Shown here one piece after another: positions 1 to 11,462 of a stretch of 64,000 bases of DNA. Numbering within the stretch: the stretch's first letter is position 1; the number at the start of each line of letters is the position of its first letter. The notes under the pieces were generated by a model. The model searched no databases. It was not told where the DNA came from and was given only the letters and a program-made list of their open reading frames with translations. This DNA comes from Combretum micranthum (taxonomy: Eukaryota > Streptophyta > Magnoliopsida > Myrtales > Combretaceae), in NCBI GenBank assembly GCA_024138025.1, contig JAMXBD010001041.1, forward strand, positions 124,001 to 188,000, written 5' to 3'. Both the position numbers and the translations under genes were made by a program.

Positions 1-193
1 AATGTGATCTTAACATGTCTATTTACTACTGGTCCACCATAAACCTTAGTGAGATCAAACCATAAACCAAAATCAGAATATAAGCAAACAAAAAATTTAT
101 TTCTGTAGAAAATATCCTTAAAACATAATAAACCAAAAACAACTAATTAAAGTTTGTCTATGACATAAAAGCATTCAAAGCAACAAACTCTCA

Positions 194-955
194 CTAAAAC
201 TGAACATCACTTAAGGACATGACACCCATAAGAGCAGTGTGCTCATGAAATACCTTAGGTTGCACTCCTTTAGTAAGTGGATCCGTAATCATGGGGTTTG
301 TTCCTATATGCTCTATAGACAATTGTCCACTCTGAACTCTTTCTTTTACAACTAGGAACTTGATGTCTATATGTTTTGACTTTATCGAGCTCCTGTTGTT
401 GTTGTAATATAGAACTGCTGACTAATTGTCACAAAATAACTTAAGTGGTCTATCAATAGTATCCACTATGCGTAGCCCTGTGACAAAATTTCGCAATCAT
501 ATTCCATGATTAGACGCCTCATAACATGCTACAAACTCTGCTTCCATAGTAGAAGAGGCAATAAGAGATTGTTTTACACTCTTCCAAGACATAGCTCCTC
601 TAGCTAGCAGATAGATGTAGCCTGATGTAGATTTCATACTATCTTGGCATCCAGCAAAATCAAAATCAGTATACCCAACGATCTCAATCTGATCTGACTT
701 CCGATAAGTGAGCATGTAATCTTTTGTTCTCTGTAAGTACCGCAAGATTCGTTTAGCTGCTTTCCAATGGTCTAATCCTGGATTACTTAAGTATCTGCCT
801 AACATTCCTGTGATGTATGCAATATCTGGACGCGTATAAACCTGAGCATACATTAGACTCCCTACTACTGATGCATAAGGAATCTTTTGCATTTCTTTTT
901 CCTCAAAATTATTCTTAGGGCACCAACTGAGACTAAATTTGTCTCCTTTAGCCAC
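194..955 (-). pseudogene. pol: Copia RNase H and pol C-terminus, two in-frame stops
   Basis: The 955-497 part encodes the copia RNase H segment, beginning with the typical connection region (SLMYAQVYTRPDIAY, LGRYLSNPG) and containing the catalytic-block sequence TMEAEFVA. The same frame continues after stops near 494-496 and 421-423 through the conserved tail containing DPLTKGVQPKVFHEHTA and ends at a TAG at 194-196. RNase H removes the RNA strand during reverse transcription. The frame differs from the upstream RT piece, so at least one frameshift lies between 955 and 1066. The start at 955 is only the first Met in the open segment, not a real initiation site. Confidence 0.88.
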
Positions 956-1065
956 TGGGTATAACTCGGTCTACAATCTTGCATCCTACCTTTTAAGTAC
1001 CTTTTCGATATAGCTCTTTTGAGATAATCTGAGAACACCATGAGAGGATATCGGTATATTTATTC

Positions 1066-1872
1066 CTAACACAAAGAGGCATCACCAAGATCTTTCATCT
1101 CAAAATTCTTAGCTAAAAATCTCTTGGTTTTATGCAATAAGCCTATATCGTTGCTGGCAAGCAAAATATCGTCAACATATAAGACCAATAAAATGTGCTT
1201 ACTCCCACATAACTTATGATATATACAATCATCAACCAAATTCATCTCAAAACTAAACGAGAAGATCACTTCATAAAATTTGAAATAGCATTGTCAAGAT
1301 ACTTACTTAAGTCCATAGATGGATTTCTTAAGTTTACAAACCATATTCTTTGGATCTCCCAACACAAAGTTTTCTGGTTGTACCATATCGATCGTCTCAT
1401 CAATGTAACCATTGAGAAAAGTGGTCTTTACATCCATCTGATGTAACTCAAGATTGAAATGTGCCACTAATGCCATTATAATCCTAAAAGAGTCTTTCAA
1501 AGAAACTGGTGAGAAAGTCTCTTTATAGTCGATGCCTTCTTTCTGTGTAAAACCCTTTGCAACAACACGAGCCTTGTACCTTTCCACATTACCTTTTGAA
1601 TCCCTCTTGGTCTTAAATATCCATTTGCAACCAATGGGCTTCGTACCTTCTGGCAATAGGACAAGATCCCAAACGTCATTGTCCTTCATAGGCTTTATCT
1701 GTTCATTCATGGCATTAATCCACTTTTGAGAGTTAGAACTTTTAATGGCTTGACGGAAATTAATCGGATCATCTTCCATCATTCCAATGTCAACCTCATG
1801 TTCTTGAAGAAATACAATGTAATCATTTGGCACCGCACTTCTTTTTGGTCTAGTAGATCTCCTTGATGGCAT
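1066..1872 (-). pseudogene. pol: Copia reverse transcriptase, interrupted
   Basis: The segment 1872-1303 carries the N-terminal copia RT landmarks: KPIGCKWIFKTKRDSKGNVE, YKARVVAKGFTQKEGIDYKETFSPV and QMDVKTTFLNG, ending at KSIYGLK. After two stops the same frame resumes at 1269-1066 with the catalytic YVDD box (about 1168-1179) followed by MKDLGDAS. RT copies the element RNA into cDNA in the cytoplasmic particle. The aspartates of YVDD are present, but the stops between the fingers/palm part and the catalytic box inactivate the gene. It is in the same frame as the integrase piece to its right, showing they were one polyprotein. Confidence 0.93.
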
Positions 1873-1893
1873 AGGTTCTTGAGGTGGTAAAGT

Positions 1894-2487
1894 TTATTCT
1901 TCTAGAATAGTGTCTTGAATGGGATCTCCACCATTGTCTAAGTCTATTATGTTTTGAATAAGATCAGGAACAAAATCTTGACCAAATTTAAGAGCACCTA
2001 TGGGAATATCAATGTATTCCTCTTCAAAGACAATGTCTCTAACCATATCTCCCCTCGCAAACTCGACATCCTCAAAGAACCGAGCATTTCCTAAATCAAA
2101 TATCGACTTAGTTGTGGGATCATAAAACTTGTAACCCCTCGATCTTTTAGAGTACCTAACAAAATAGCTACTCACTGTTCTTGAGTCCAGTTTCTTTTCA
2201 TTAGGCCTATAAGGCCTTACCTCAGCTGGACATCCCCACATATGCAAATGCTTTAAACTAAGATTCCTACCCATCCAAAGCTCATATGGGGTTTTGTTAG
2301 TTGCTTTAGTTGGAACCCTATTAAGGATATATGTTGTAGTCTTAAGTGCTTCTCCCCAAAGTGATTCTGGTAAGGTGGAATGACAAATCATACTCCTCAC
2401 CATGTCTTTAAGCATCCTGTTTCGTCTTTCAGCAACACCATTAATAGTGGGTGAACCCGGCATGGTGTACTGTGGACGATACCGCAT
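1894..2487 (-). pseudogene. pol: Copia integrase, C-terminal part of core and tail
   Basis: The translation opens with the end of the catalytic core, including [17 protein letters not shown]; the E of AERRN is the third acidic residue of the D,D-35-E triad in this family. It continues with [20 protein letters not shown] and the copia-specific post-core region ending in acidic, low-complexity sequence before RT. Integrase inserts the cDNA into host DNA. The earlier part of the core, with the first two acidic residues, lies in 2488-2744 in other frames and is visible only as fragments, so this region carries frameshifts. Same frame as the RT piece at 1303-1872. Confidence 0.9.
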
Positions 2488-2744
2488 TCCTCTAGGAAGT
2501 TAGCAAAAGGTCCTAGACATTGTTCACCTGAACCATCATATCTACCATAGTATTCACCACCACGATCAGATCTGATGCTTTTAATCCTTTTGTTGAGTTG
2601 GTTCTCAACTTTAGCCTTATAATTTTTTCAACATTCCAAAGACTGTGACTTTTCATGAATGAGATATAGATAGCCATATCGTGAGAAATAGTCTATGAAC
2701 GTTATAATGTACTGTTGACCATTCCAAGCAACTGTAGGGAACGG

Positions 2745-3482
2745 TCAACAAATATCTGTATGTATAAGTTCTAAGACATCTGAAGTCCTGTTGGCCTCAA
2801 ATCTCCTTTTATTGGTTTGTTTCCCCTTTATATAGTTAATGTAATCATCAAAATCTATAAAATCTAAAGGGTTTAGAATTTCATTTGACACAAGTCTCTC
2901 CATTCTCCGTCTAGAAATATGACCTAATCTCTTGTGCCATAATGTAGCTGAATTCTCATTGGTTAATTTTCTCTTTATACCTCGTGTACTTACTTGCAAG
3001 GATTCATTAAATGAAGCAATATTATTAATCTAGTACAGATGATCATAAACAAATAAAGAACCAGATCCAATTAATTATGAATCATGAAACAAACTAAATT
3101 TCTTATTTCCAAATGAATAAGAGTAACCGGATTTATCCAAAGCAGAAATACAAATTAAATTCCATCCGAATGACGGTATAATAGATGTTTCATCAAGATC
3201 CAAATAAAATCCAGTCTTTAATAATAACTTAAATTTTCCAATTGCTTCAACTTCAATTGTCTTACCGTCACCTACATGGATATATCTTTCACCATCACTT
3301 GGTTTTCGGTAATGGAGGCAACCCTGCATAGACACACTGATGTAAGTTGTTGTACCAAAATCTATCCACCAAGTGTGTACAGGTACTGAAGTTAAATTAA
3401 CCTCAGAACAAACCAAATTAAGAAGACACCTTTCTTTGCACGAAGCATGATAATTGGTGCATTGCTTCTTATAATGCCCCAT
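2745..3482 (-). pseudogene. pol: Copia protease and GAG-pre-integrase region
   Basis: The stretch 3482-3075 begins with the last part of a CCHC zinc knuckle (GHYKKQC) and runs into the protease (WWIDFGTTTYIS). Copia proteases normally have D-S/T-G-A at the active site; here the second residue reads F, so the site is probably dead even apart from the stops. The stretch 2999-2745, in the same frame after a short interrupted linker, holds the GAG-pre-integrase motif LWHKRLGHISRRRMERLV and the HHCC-type zinc region leading into the integrase core, closed by a TGA at 2742-2744. Confidence 0.85.
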
Positions 3483-4267
3483 AGCTCCACAGAAGTGACA
3501 ACCATTACCATTCGGTGCATCTGACTTCTTTGTTGTTTCTTCTGAAGCACTGTATTTGCAGCTTCTTTATCCCTTTTTCTTTTGTTATCCTTGTTCCTAT
3601 TCTTAGGGGTCAAGGTTAGGTGAGCACTCTCAATCTTATCTTGCTTCAGCCTTTCCTCTTCTTGAACACAGTGTGAAATGAGCTCATTCAGAGACCAGGT
3701 CTCTTTCTGACAATTATAGCTCACTTTAAACTGGCTAAATTGTGTCGGAAGAGATATTAAAACCAAATGCACTAACAAGTCCTCTGTGAGGTCTAGTTTA
3801 AGTGCTCTTAATTTGGAAGCAAGATGAGACATCTCCATGATGTACTCCCTAATGCTACCCTTACCCTTATACTTCATTGAGATCAGGTTTGTCAAGAGTG
3901 TACTTATTTCTGCCTTTTCATTCTTAGCAAACCTTTTCTCAATTTCATCAAGGAACTCCTTAGCATTAGTTATCTTTTCAGATATTGTGCCTCTGAATGC
4001 TTCTGGAATGGCCTTTTTCATGATCATCATACACATGCGGTTTGATTTCTCCCACTTTTCCATCTCCCTCTTGTCATCAGAGGTACTCTTATCAGTAAGA
4101 GGTGAAGGAGAATCATTCCTTAACGCAAGGTCGAGATCCATTACTCCAAGTACTATCAAGAGATTATCTTTCCATGACTTGAAGTTAGTGCCATTAAGCA
4201 TAGGAATGGAATTGATGTTGGCAGTAATATTAGTAGGATTATTCATAGCTGAATGAGAACAAAACAA
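3392..4267 (-). pseudogene. gag: Copia gag (UBN2-type capsid), frameshifted at zinc knuckle
   Basis: The likely start is the Met at about 4246 (MNNPTNITANINSIPMLNG), because the preceding six codons look like leader. The protein shows the plant copia gag pattern of the UBN2 family: NGTNFKSWKDNLLIVLG near the N-terminus, AKEFLDEIEKRFAKNEKAE, and SIREYIMEMSHLASKLRALK. The capsid part is open, then a frameshift near 3480-3530 separates it from the zinc knuckle, whose last residues appear in the next frame at 3482. Gag forms the cytoplasmic particle and packages RNA. The upstream neighbour is the leader and PBS. Confidence 0.88.
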
Positions 4268-5697
4268 AAATAAACAAGTTCACATAAGTCTCAAAACAAT
4301 AATAATAAATTCAAATAAAGGTAAACCCCATCTCAAGATAGGCAGCCCATTAATATTTCATCTTTGGATAAAACATTAACTACTAAGTGGTATCTTGGTG
4401 TAGTAATCAAACACTGACAATAAGAACATATCAAATAATAAACCTTCCTTTGGGCCGATTTATTATTCACATGTAAAACCAAATAATCGTCACGTTTATT
4501 ACTACGGGTGCACTTACAATTCTATTAAACATTGACCTTCCTTTGGGCGGTCAAATATTCATATAAGTTACAAGCACACAACCTTTTATATTTTAAAACA
4601 AATTAATTTCCACAAGAGGGACCACTTTGGCGGTATGTTGTTTCAATTAATTTATCTCAAAATATATATAAACATATACCAATATTCAAATTTAAAATTA
4701 TATTAAATTTTGGGTCAACATCATCAGCATCCGCTTATTCAATGTAGGATTATAAAATAAATAAACGAAATATACAATCCAATATCGGATTGATGACCTA
4801 CGCCATCAGAGAACACGGATGCCATAAGCAAATCTCAGTGGAACTTCCACAGATGGAATTCGACAAATATCACGAAGAAAACAGAATTTATATAATATTC
4901 AATAACCGTTAACATTAAAATCCAAAACGGTTTTGATAATAAATGTTCTTTATATATAAATATATATATATCACATTCATGTATATCTTCCAGATAACGG
5001 AAACTGACAAATACCACGAATTGTATAAAAAAAAAATCTAGAAACAGTCTCAACTGTTCTCGGAATCCCCCACCCCAAAAGAAATGATGTTACGAGTAGC
5101 AACTATTCTCGAAATGCCCCCCAAAAGAAATGATGTCACGACCAGATATAAATTCGCGACTGTTTAATTCGCACGATTTTAGATATAAAGCAGACGGAAT
5201 AAGGAGACTAACCACAGATATAATTCGCACGATTTCAGACGCTCCGATCGTACAATTCTTCAAAAACGAAATGAATAAACAGCATACATATATATTACAA
5301 AACTAAGAGTTTTTCATGTTCCCATCCAATTGATTATCAAATAATTGAAATCATGATTTTAATATAATAATAAAAAACCATTTCAAAAAATTAACCAAAA
5401 TGTTCACGACTGTTAAAGTTGTCAAAAAAAATTATATTACAAGTTTTGGGAATTCCATAGAAGAATGGACGATTGAGAAATCCAAAAGTAAAAGGCAACC
5501 ATCAGATCAAATATATATATATATATATATTGAGTATTCAATAATAGATTCATGAATATTAATATTACAAGAATTAAAAAATTTTAGTTCATAATGAATC
5601 CTCTTAATTTTACTCTTTGAAACCTTAATTCTTAAAAATAGGGAAAAGAACCCTATGTATAAATTACGAAAGTAATTCCTAATGATCAAACATGTAT
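4268..5697 (-). other. Copia 5' untranslated leader
   Basis: This 1.4-kb stretch lies between the primer-binding site and gag and has no credible coding region. It is AT-rich and contains three short blocks around the core CTTTGGGC/CTTTGGCGG (near 4447, 4538 and 4626) that look like a degenerate repeat, and a second pair of similar blocks near 5060-5135 (CCCCAAAAGAAATGATGT). A run of AT dinucleotides occupies 5511-5530. Packaging or translation signals would be expected here but none can be assigned from sequence alone. Confidence 0.6.
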
Positions 5698-5709
5698 GCT
5701 CTGATACCA
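5698..5709 (-). other. Primer-binding site, initiator-Met tRNA type
   Basis: The minus strand reads TGGTATCAGAGC, the classical plant PBS complementary to the 3' end of initiator methionine tRNA. It lies two bases inside the inner edge of the LTR at 5712, as expected, and fixes both the orientation and the inner LTR boundary. Confidence 0.93.
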
Positions 5710-5711
5710 CT

Positions 5712-6165
5712 TGTTAGATCCATATTAACCTTATGTGAAAACTACCATATATTAAAACCCTAGATCGATAATGTTTGTTCATTAAGAATTAAACAGAATT
5801 AAGCAGAAGTATACCTGAATCCATAGTAAGCAATGACTTTAGAGTGGTGCTGTTGGCCTTCTAGATCAATACGTTTTCTCGTAGAGATCCCTTTAGTTTT
5901 CTCTCTGCACTCTCTAATGATAGGATTTAGAAGAGACTAAAAAAAAAATTATTCGTGTGATCTGGGGACCATAACCGCTATTTATAGAGATAACGTGTTG
6001 TTATCTTTTGGTATTCTTATTTTAGCCCATCATAAAAATAGAAATTACCCATAAAGTCTCTACACATAAAAGAGCCATACCCTATTAGATACATTAAAGC
6101 CCAAATACATAAAACCTTATTGATCACTTTTAATTGAACTTAATTTAATGTGACAGCTCGTAACA
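5712..6165 (-). repeat. Copia 5' LTR (outer boundary approximate)
   Basis: The inner end is set by TG at 5712 next to the PBS; on the minus strand the LTR ends in ...CTAACA. An outer end giving TGTTA on the minus strand occurs at 6165, which would make a 454-bp LTR with TGTTA/TAACA ends. A slightly longer version ending near 6220 (TGTGAGGGG on the minus strand) cannot be excluded because the matching 3' LTR is not in the window. A TATA box lies inside. Confidence 0.6.
5978..5988 (-). promoter_or_regulatory. TATA box of copia LTR
   Basis: The minus strand reads TCTATAAATAG inside the LTR, about 180 bases from the proposed LTR start, a plausible position for the U3 core promoter. Confidence 0.6.
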
Positions 6166-6498
6166 CATAATTATTTTACATATAAGGCCAACGTTGGATT
6201 AAGGATCCAATACCCCTCACAAAAATGGGCTTAGTATAGTTAATTTAATAAGCTACTTGATGCGGCAGGTTTCTACATAAGGGAATACATATTAAGTTAA
6301 CAGAATTAATGTAGTATGCTTCAATGCAATTATATAATATTGAGGGAAGATTGCAAGCATCCTGAGTAATGTTTTTATTAGGGTAAATTTAAATGGATCC
6401 CTTATGTTTGTAGCAAATATGCTTAGACTCTAAAATTGAACTTAAATGCTTAAGACATTAATTTCTAAAATAATTTTTTTTAAATCATATTTGGTACT
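6166..6498. other. Spacer between copia and Tekay-type elements
   Basis: AT-rich sequence without open frames, repeats or motifs that I can recognise. It contains whatever was the target of both neighbouring insertions. TTTCT at 6499-6503 is the target-site duplication of the element that follows. Confidence 0.5.
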
Positions 6499-6503
6499 TT
6501 TCT

Positions 6504-9500
6504 TGTCACGCCCCGAGGGTACCCTAGTAGTAGTAGTAAACAAGTTACACTTGAATACTATCTCTAGATTACCTTCAGAAAATGATAGGTTTTCAAAACA
6601 ACAAGATCTTTTTTAGTTGCTTGATAAGAAATAACAAATATATGAAAGAAATAACTTAGTGAATAAACATTACAAAACTATTACAAACCATATAGTTCTT
6701 TGTAGTACACAACTAAAATAATTTAATCTAATAGTACAAAACCATCAAACTAAAATATATCTGTAGACTTCTAGCTTCAAAGCTTTTACCGGAGCCATAT
6801 TCCTGAATGTAACTAACCAGGGTCGTAAAGTAAACCCGAAAAGATTGTAGGAGTATGAGTGAAACCACAACTTAGTGAATAACGAGACATACCATACACC
6901 ACCCAAGTCATTAACAAATCATATGCAATGCAAGCACTCAACCATACGCACAGATACAAGTTTGGATGATCTAGAATCCAAACAGGAAAAGGATTTATGC
7001 CCTCTTTTTAATGGGTTGAAGAACAAAAACTCAATGACCCACCTTCCCAGGAGAGACTAAGTACACAGGAGAATCAACGATTTCTCGTTTTAAGGTTATC
7101 ACTTTGAATATAGTTGATTGAACAAACCATCTCCTGCAATCCCCTTAGAAACTCCCTAAGTATTAATCATTTCAAAGCGATTCTACGGGCGACGTTCTTC
7201 GGTGCCTTTCATATTATTTTGTTAAGTCAAAAGTCTTAATCAATTTCGAAGTGACCATACATTACACACAATCATCATTATACTGCTGCACAACATCAAT
7301 CATTGCATTATCACTTTTATAAAGATATTTTAACAATCATACACTCAAATCAAGTCATACTTTCAGCAAACATTCATTTGATTATCTTGCATTATATATT
7401 TGACTATTTACAATCATAACCAGTACAATATGACTGAATTACTTACCTGCTCATACTGCCTCAATCGTAGTAATCCACTGGTAGATCCTCTAGTGAGTCA
7501 AAGTCACCTATTTAAGACAAAGTATTCATTAATACAATCTAGCTAAATTCCTATATGTGCTTTGTGTCCTAGATTCGATATTTTGGTAATTATTATTTAG
7601 TGTTGTCGTATTTCTCTTATTATCTCGCATAATTGTTTTGTTATTTTTAGAAGTCACATTACTCAAGAAATTAGTTTATTTCAATTTCCATTCTTATCTA
7701 TTTTATTTGTTTAGAGCAAATATTTAACTAATACTACTTTGATCAATATTAAATATTCGTCTTAAATTCTAGGGTTTTAAAAGTTTATTAGATTTTAATC
7801 TAATTCTTTCCAATCATTTGTGATAAATCTTATATTGTTGTACATATATATATAATACACTAAGTAGGCTTAAGATATATATATATATATATATGTTCTG
7901 TTTACTTTTGAAAATATGCTTTCGGTAGAGAAATTTCGGCGTACGCCGGCTCAAAGCCGCCGGTCTTCATTCCCAGGTGCCGGTGTAAGATGGTTTTTGA
8001 AGAAATTTTCATATCGAGTGCACCGGTGTTAAAAGTTGTCGGCTTTCAACATATGCCGGCCCTACGCTGTAGGCGTAGATCTCCAGGAAGCCGGCTTACG
8101 TTCAATTTTTACATGAAAATTTATTTTACGTAGCCTCTGATCAGTGTAAGCCGCCTATAAGCCGCCGGCGTTTAGCGTTTACACTGCCGGCCTTGAGGCA
8201 GTTTGTACTGTTCATTATCTTCTTCCTCGGTTCGATTCATGTTCTTTGATTTTTACACGTTACAAACTTACTTAAACTATTTATAAGTGTTTACATATCA
8301 TATATAAAGACATTGAACACGTTTAAAAACATATAATATATATAAATCTCGATTTTGTGAAAGTAAAACTAGGGTTTTGAAGTTTTACCTTGTTGGAGCT
8401 CGTTTGATGTAATCCGAAGCTCGTGTTTGTGTTTATTAAGTTCCTAAGATGATTATAAGTCAGTTATAACTCTTATATTTGAACGAAAATTACTCGAGTT
8501 ACCTTAACTTACTTTGAGCTCGTTTTTTAGGGTTTTTAGCTTTGTTCTTCCTTTGATTCGAACTCAATTGTTTTGATCGATTTGTTTTCTGTTTTTGGTT
8601 GGCTTTGATTGTTATTTGGGAGTGTTTTCGTGCTGAGGAGTTTGGGAGTTGAGGAGTTTTGTTTGTTCTTCATTAAGATCATTTAATACACTCATATATA
8701 TAGAAGAAGGAAAAGGAAGAAGTTACGGTTGCTTCTCCTCCGATTCTTCCTCTAAATTTGATGTCTCTTGGCTGTTGTTTTCACTTCATTAAATGGTGGG
8801 GTGAATTGTCCTCATTTCATAGGTTGTTAGGATTGAATTTGTTGACTTAAAATTGCATTATTGAACCATATTTCGGTCCTCTTCTTTACACTCTATATAT
8901 AGAAGAAGGAAAAGGAAGGTTACGGTTGCTTCCTCCGATTTTCCTCTAAATTTGATGTCTCTTGGCTGTTGTTTTCACTTCATTAAATGGTGGGGTGAAT
9001 TGTCCTCATTTCATAGGTTGTTAGGATTGAATTTGTTGACTTAAAATTGCATTATTGAACCATATTTCGGCTCCTCTTCTTCACCGAATTTCCACCGAAA
9101 TCGGCAGCCAAAATATATATAAATATATTAGTTTATTATTTTAGTTAAGTTTTGAGTTAATTAAACGAGTTATACGGGTATAAATCATCTAATATTTGGA
9201 AGTTTTTATACAAAAATATGTTTATTGAAGTATACAAAAACACTTAGATTTTCAAATAATACAAATTTAGGTCATATATATACGTAGTTATTTATTCGTA
9301 TAATTTTATCTCTTGCGATTAGGATTCCTTAAGCTCGTTAGGTCAATTTTTGTTTCAGGCTTCGATAGCTTAAGAAAACTCGGTTTAGAACAATAGCGTG
9401 ATCCGATTATTTGTTCGGGTTCAGATTTTGAGTTATTTGACAATTTATATTTCGTTGTGTATTTAAAATCCTAACGGTTCGTTTTTGGATCATCGTTTTC

Positions 9501-10015
9501 TGTTTATAAGCGTAATAATATTTATGTATATTGGACTTAATACAGAAACCAAACTATATTTATATATATATTTATATCTTTAGTTTGATACTGAACATAA
9601 ATTCTTATTAGTAGCTTTTAAATTTTAACTAGAAATCTTGAATTTAGGGTTTAAGTCTAAATATAAACTCATCATACTCGTTATTCTAATCTCGAATCAT
9701 TATCGAGATAAAAAACAATCATTTAATTTATATTCATTTTTTTATTTAAATCTATTTGTATATCAGGTTTTGGGTCTAAATTTTAGATCATATCGTGAAT
9801 TATTTATTCAATATACAAAATCTCATTTTTGGTTTTAACTAGGGTTAAAGAATTTCTTTATTCAAATTCTAAATCTTTTATCTAATCAAATTCTATATAT
9901 ATATATATATATATCGATCTATTCTTAGACTTTAATTAGAATCTAAAGCCATTATCTAGTTCATATAATTTATTGTAAGGTCGTTTACTAATGTGGAAAA
10001 TTCTCGGGGTTTACA
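6504..10015 (-). repeat. 3' LTR of the Tekay-type element, 3512 bp
   Basis: The outer end starts TGTCACGCCCCGAGGG on the plus strand, so the minus-strand LTR ends in ...GGGCGTGACA, typical of Tekay LTRs. The inner end at 10015 abuts a C-rich (polypurine on the minus strand) tract. The segment from about 8133 to 10015 is repeated at 14541-16239, the surviving part of the 5' LTR. The segment 7920-8220 is unusually rich in GCCGGC and related CpG motifs within AT-rich surroundings. This LTR is longer than its partner partly because of the duplication at 8691-9083. Confidence 0.88.
8691..9083. repeat. Tandem duplication of about 200 bp inside one LTR
   Basis: Two consecutive copies begin at about 8691 and 8891, each starting with a TATATATAG box followed by GAAGAAGG and containing the same later sequence (CTCTTGGCTGTTGTTTTC and TGGTGGGGTGAATTGTCC). 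The other LTR of the same element has one copy (about 15122-15320). The duplication therefore arose in this LTR after, or during, insertion. Confidence 0.9.
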
Positions 10016-11396
10016 TTCTCCCCCCCTTAAAGTAAGCTTTGTCCTCAAAGCTTGAATGTGTACCTGAGTTCTTAAACAAATGGAGATAGCTTTTCTTGAT
10101 CTCCTCTTCTAATTCCCAGGTAATCTCTTTTGTTTGTAGATCCCATAATACTTTGACATAGTGGATTTCTTTATTCCTGAGAACTTGCACTTTCCGGTCC
10201 AATATCTTAACTAGATGCTTTTCATAAGTCAAATTTTCCTTCAAATCAATCGGTTCTAATTCCACTATCTTATCTAGATCCGGTACATACTTTCTTAAAA
10301 CCGATACATGGAAAACATTATGTATACCAGACAAATTAGGTGGCAATGCAAGATGATATGCCAGATTCCCAACTCGTTCTAATATCTCAAATGGCCCAAT
10401 ATATCTAGGACTCAATTTGCCTTTTGCTTGTTTACCATGAAGACTTTTGATTGGACTTATCTTTAGGTATACATGTTCTCCTTCATTAAATTCCAATTCT
10501 CTTCTTTTCAAGTCCGCCCAGCTCTTTTGTCTATCTTGTGCTGTTTTCATTCTTTGCTTTATCACTGAAACCTTTTTAATAGTTTCCTGAATGAATTCAG
10601 GTCCAACCAATACTTTCTCCATGTTATCCCAGAACAATGGTGACCGACACTTCCTACCATACAGAGTTTCATAAGATGGCATTCCTATGCTTGAATGGTA
10701 GCTGTTATTGTATGCAAATTCCACTAATGGTAAATGTTGGTCCCAATTTCCTTTAAATTCCATAATACATGCCCTCAACATATCCTCCAATGTCTGAATA
10801 GTCCTTTCGATTTGTCCATCAGTTTGAGTATGATAAGCTGTACTAAAATTCAACCGGGTTCCCAAAGCTTTTTGTAATCCTTGCCAAAATCTGGATACAA
10901 ACCGTGGATCTCGGTCTGATACTATACCAGCAGGTACACCATGCAATCTCACAATCTCCTTCAAATATATTCATGCCAATTTCTCCAATGGATATGTCAT
11001 GTTAATTGGCAAGAAATGAGCTGATTTTGTGAGTCTATCCACAATAACCCAAATAGCATCATGACCTGCATTTGTCTTAGGTAATGAGCATACAAAGTCC
11101 ATGGAAATTTGATCCCATTTCCATTCGGGTATTGGTAATGGTTTCAACAATCCTCCTGGTTTTTGATGTTCAGCTTTGATCCTTTGACATACGTCACATT
11201 TAGCAACAAATTCTGCAATATCCTTCTTCATTCCATTCCACCAATACACACATTTCAACTCTTGATATGTTTTTGTTTCTCCTGGGTGTATAGAATATCC
11301 AGAATAATGTGCTTCATGCATTAATTCATTCCTCAAGTTTTCATCATGTGGCACACATAATCTTTTATTCATTCTTAATACCTCTTCTTCATCCAC
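10011..11396 (-). pseudogene. pol: Gypsy integrase with chromodomain-like tail
   Basis: The 11396-10971 part contains the zinc-binding HHCC module (HEAHYSGYSIHPGETKTYQELK followed by CDVCQRIKAEHQK) and the start of the catalytic core with D in WDQISMDFV and the VDRLTKSAHF block. After an in-frame TGA at 10968-10970 the same frame continues with [14 protein letters not shown] (second D), [24 protein letters not shown] (E) and a long C-terminal region ending in a chromodomain-like [28 protein letters not shown]. This tail in chromoviruses is thought to direct insertion to marked chromatin. A single C-to-T change could explain the internal stop. All three catalytic acidic residues are visible. 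Confidence 0.93.
10016..10028 (-). other. Polypurine tract of Tekay-type element
   Basis: The minus strand reads AAGGGGGGGAGAA immediately before the TG that opens the 3' LTR. Such a tract primes plus-strand synthesis in LTR elements. The pol reading frame runs through it and its stop codon TAA (10011-10013) lies within the first bases of the LTR. Confidence 0.88.
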
Positions 11397-11462
11397 ATGA
11401 AAATCCTTGTACTTTCCCTGGGATATTCCTTGTTTAATCTCTTGAATTTCAACATCTTCTTT

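Larger units (their letters stand above)
1..6165 (-). mobile_element. Ty1-copia LTR retrotransposon, 3' LTR outside window
   Basis: Read on the minus strand the order is 5' LTR (6165-5712), iMet-type primer-binding site, a long leader, gag, protease, integrase, reverse transcriptase, RNase H. That protease-integrase-RT-RH order is diagnostic of Ty1-copia. The pol stop codon lies at 194-196 and the remaining sequence down to base 1 is 3' untranslated, so the polypurine tract and 3' LTR must lie beyond the left edge. The reading frame is broken at several places, so this copy cannot be autonomous. I did not assign a clade with confidence. Confidence 0.93.
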
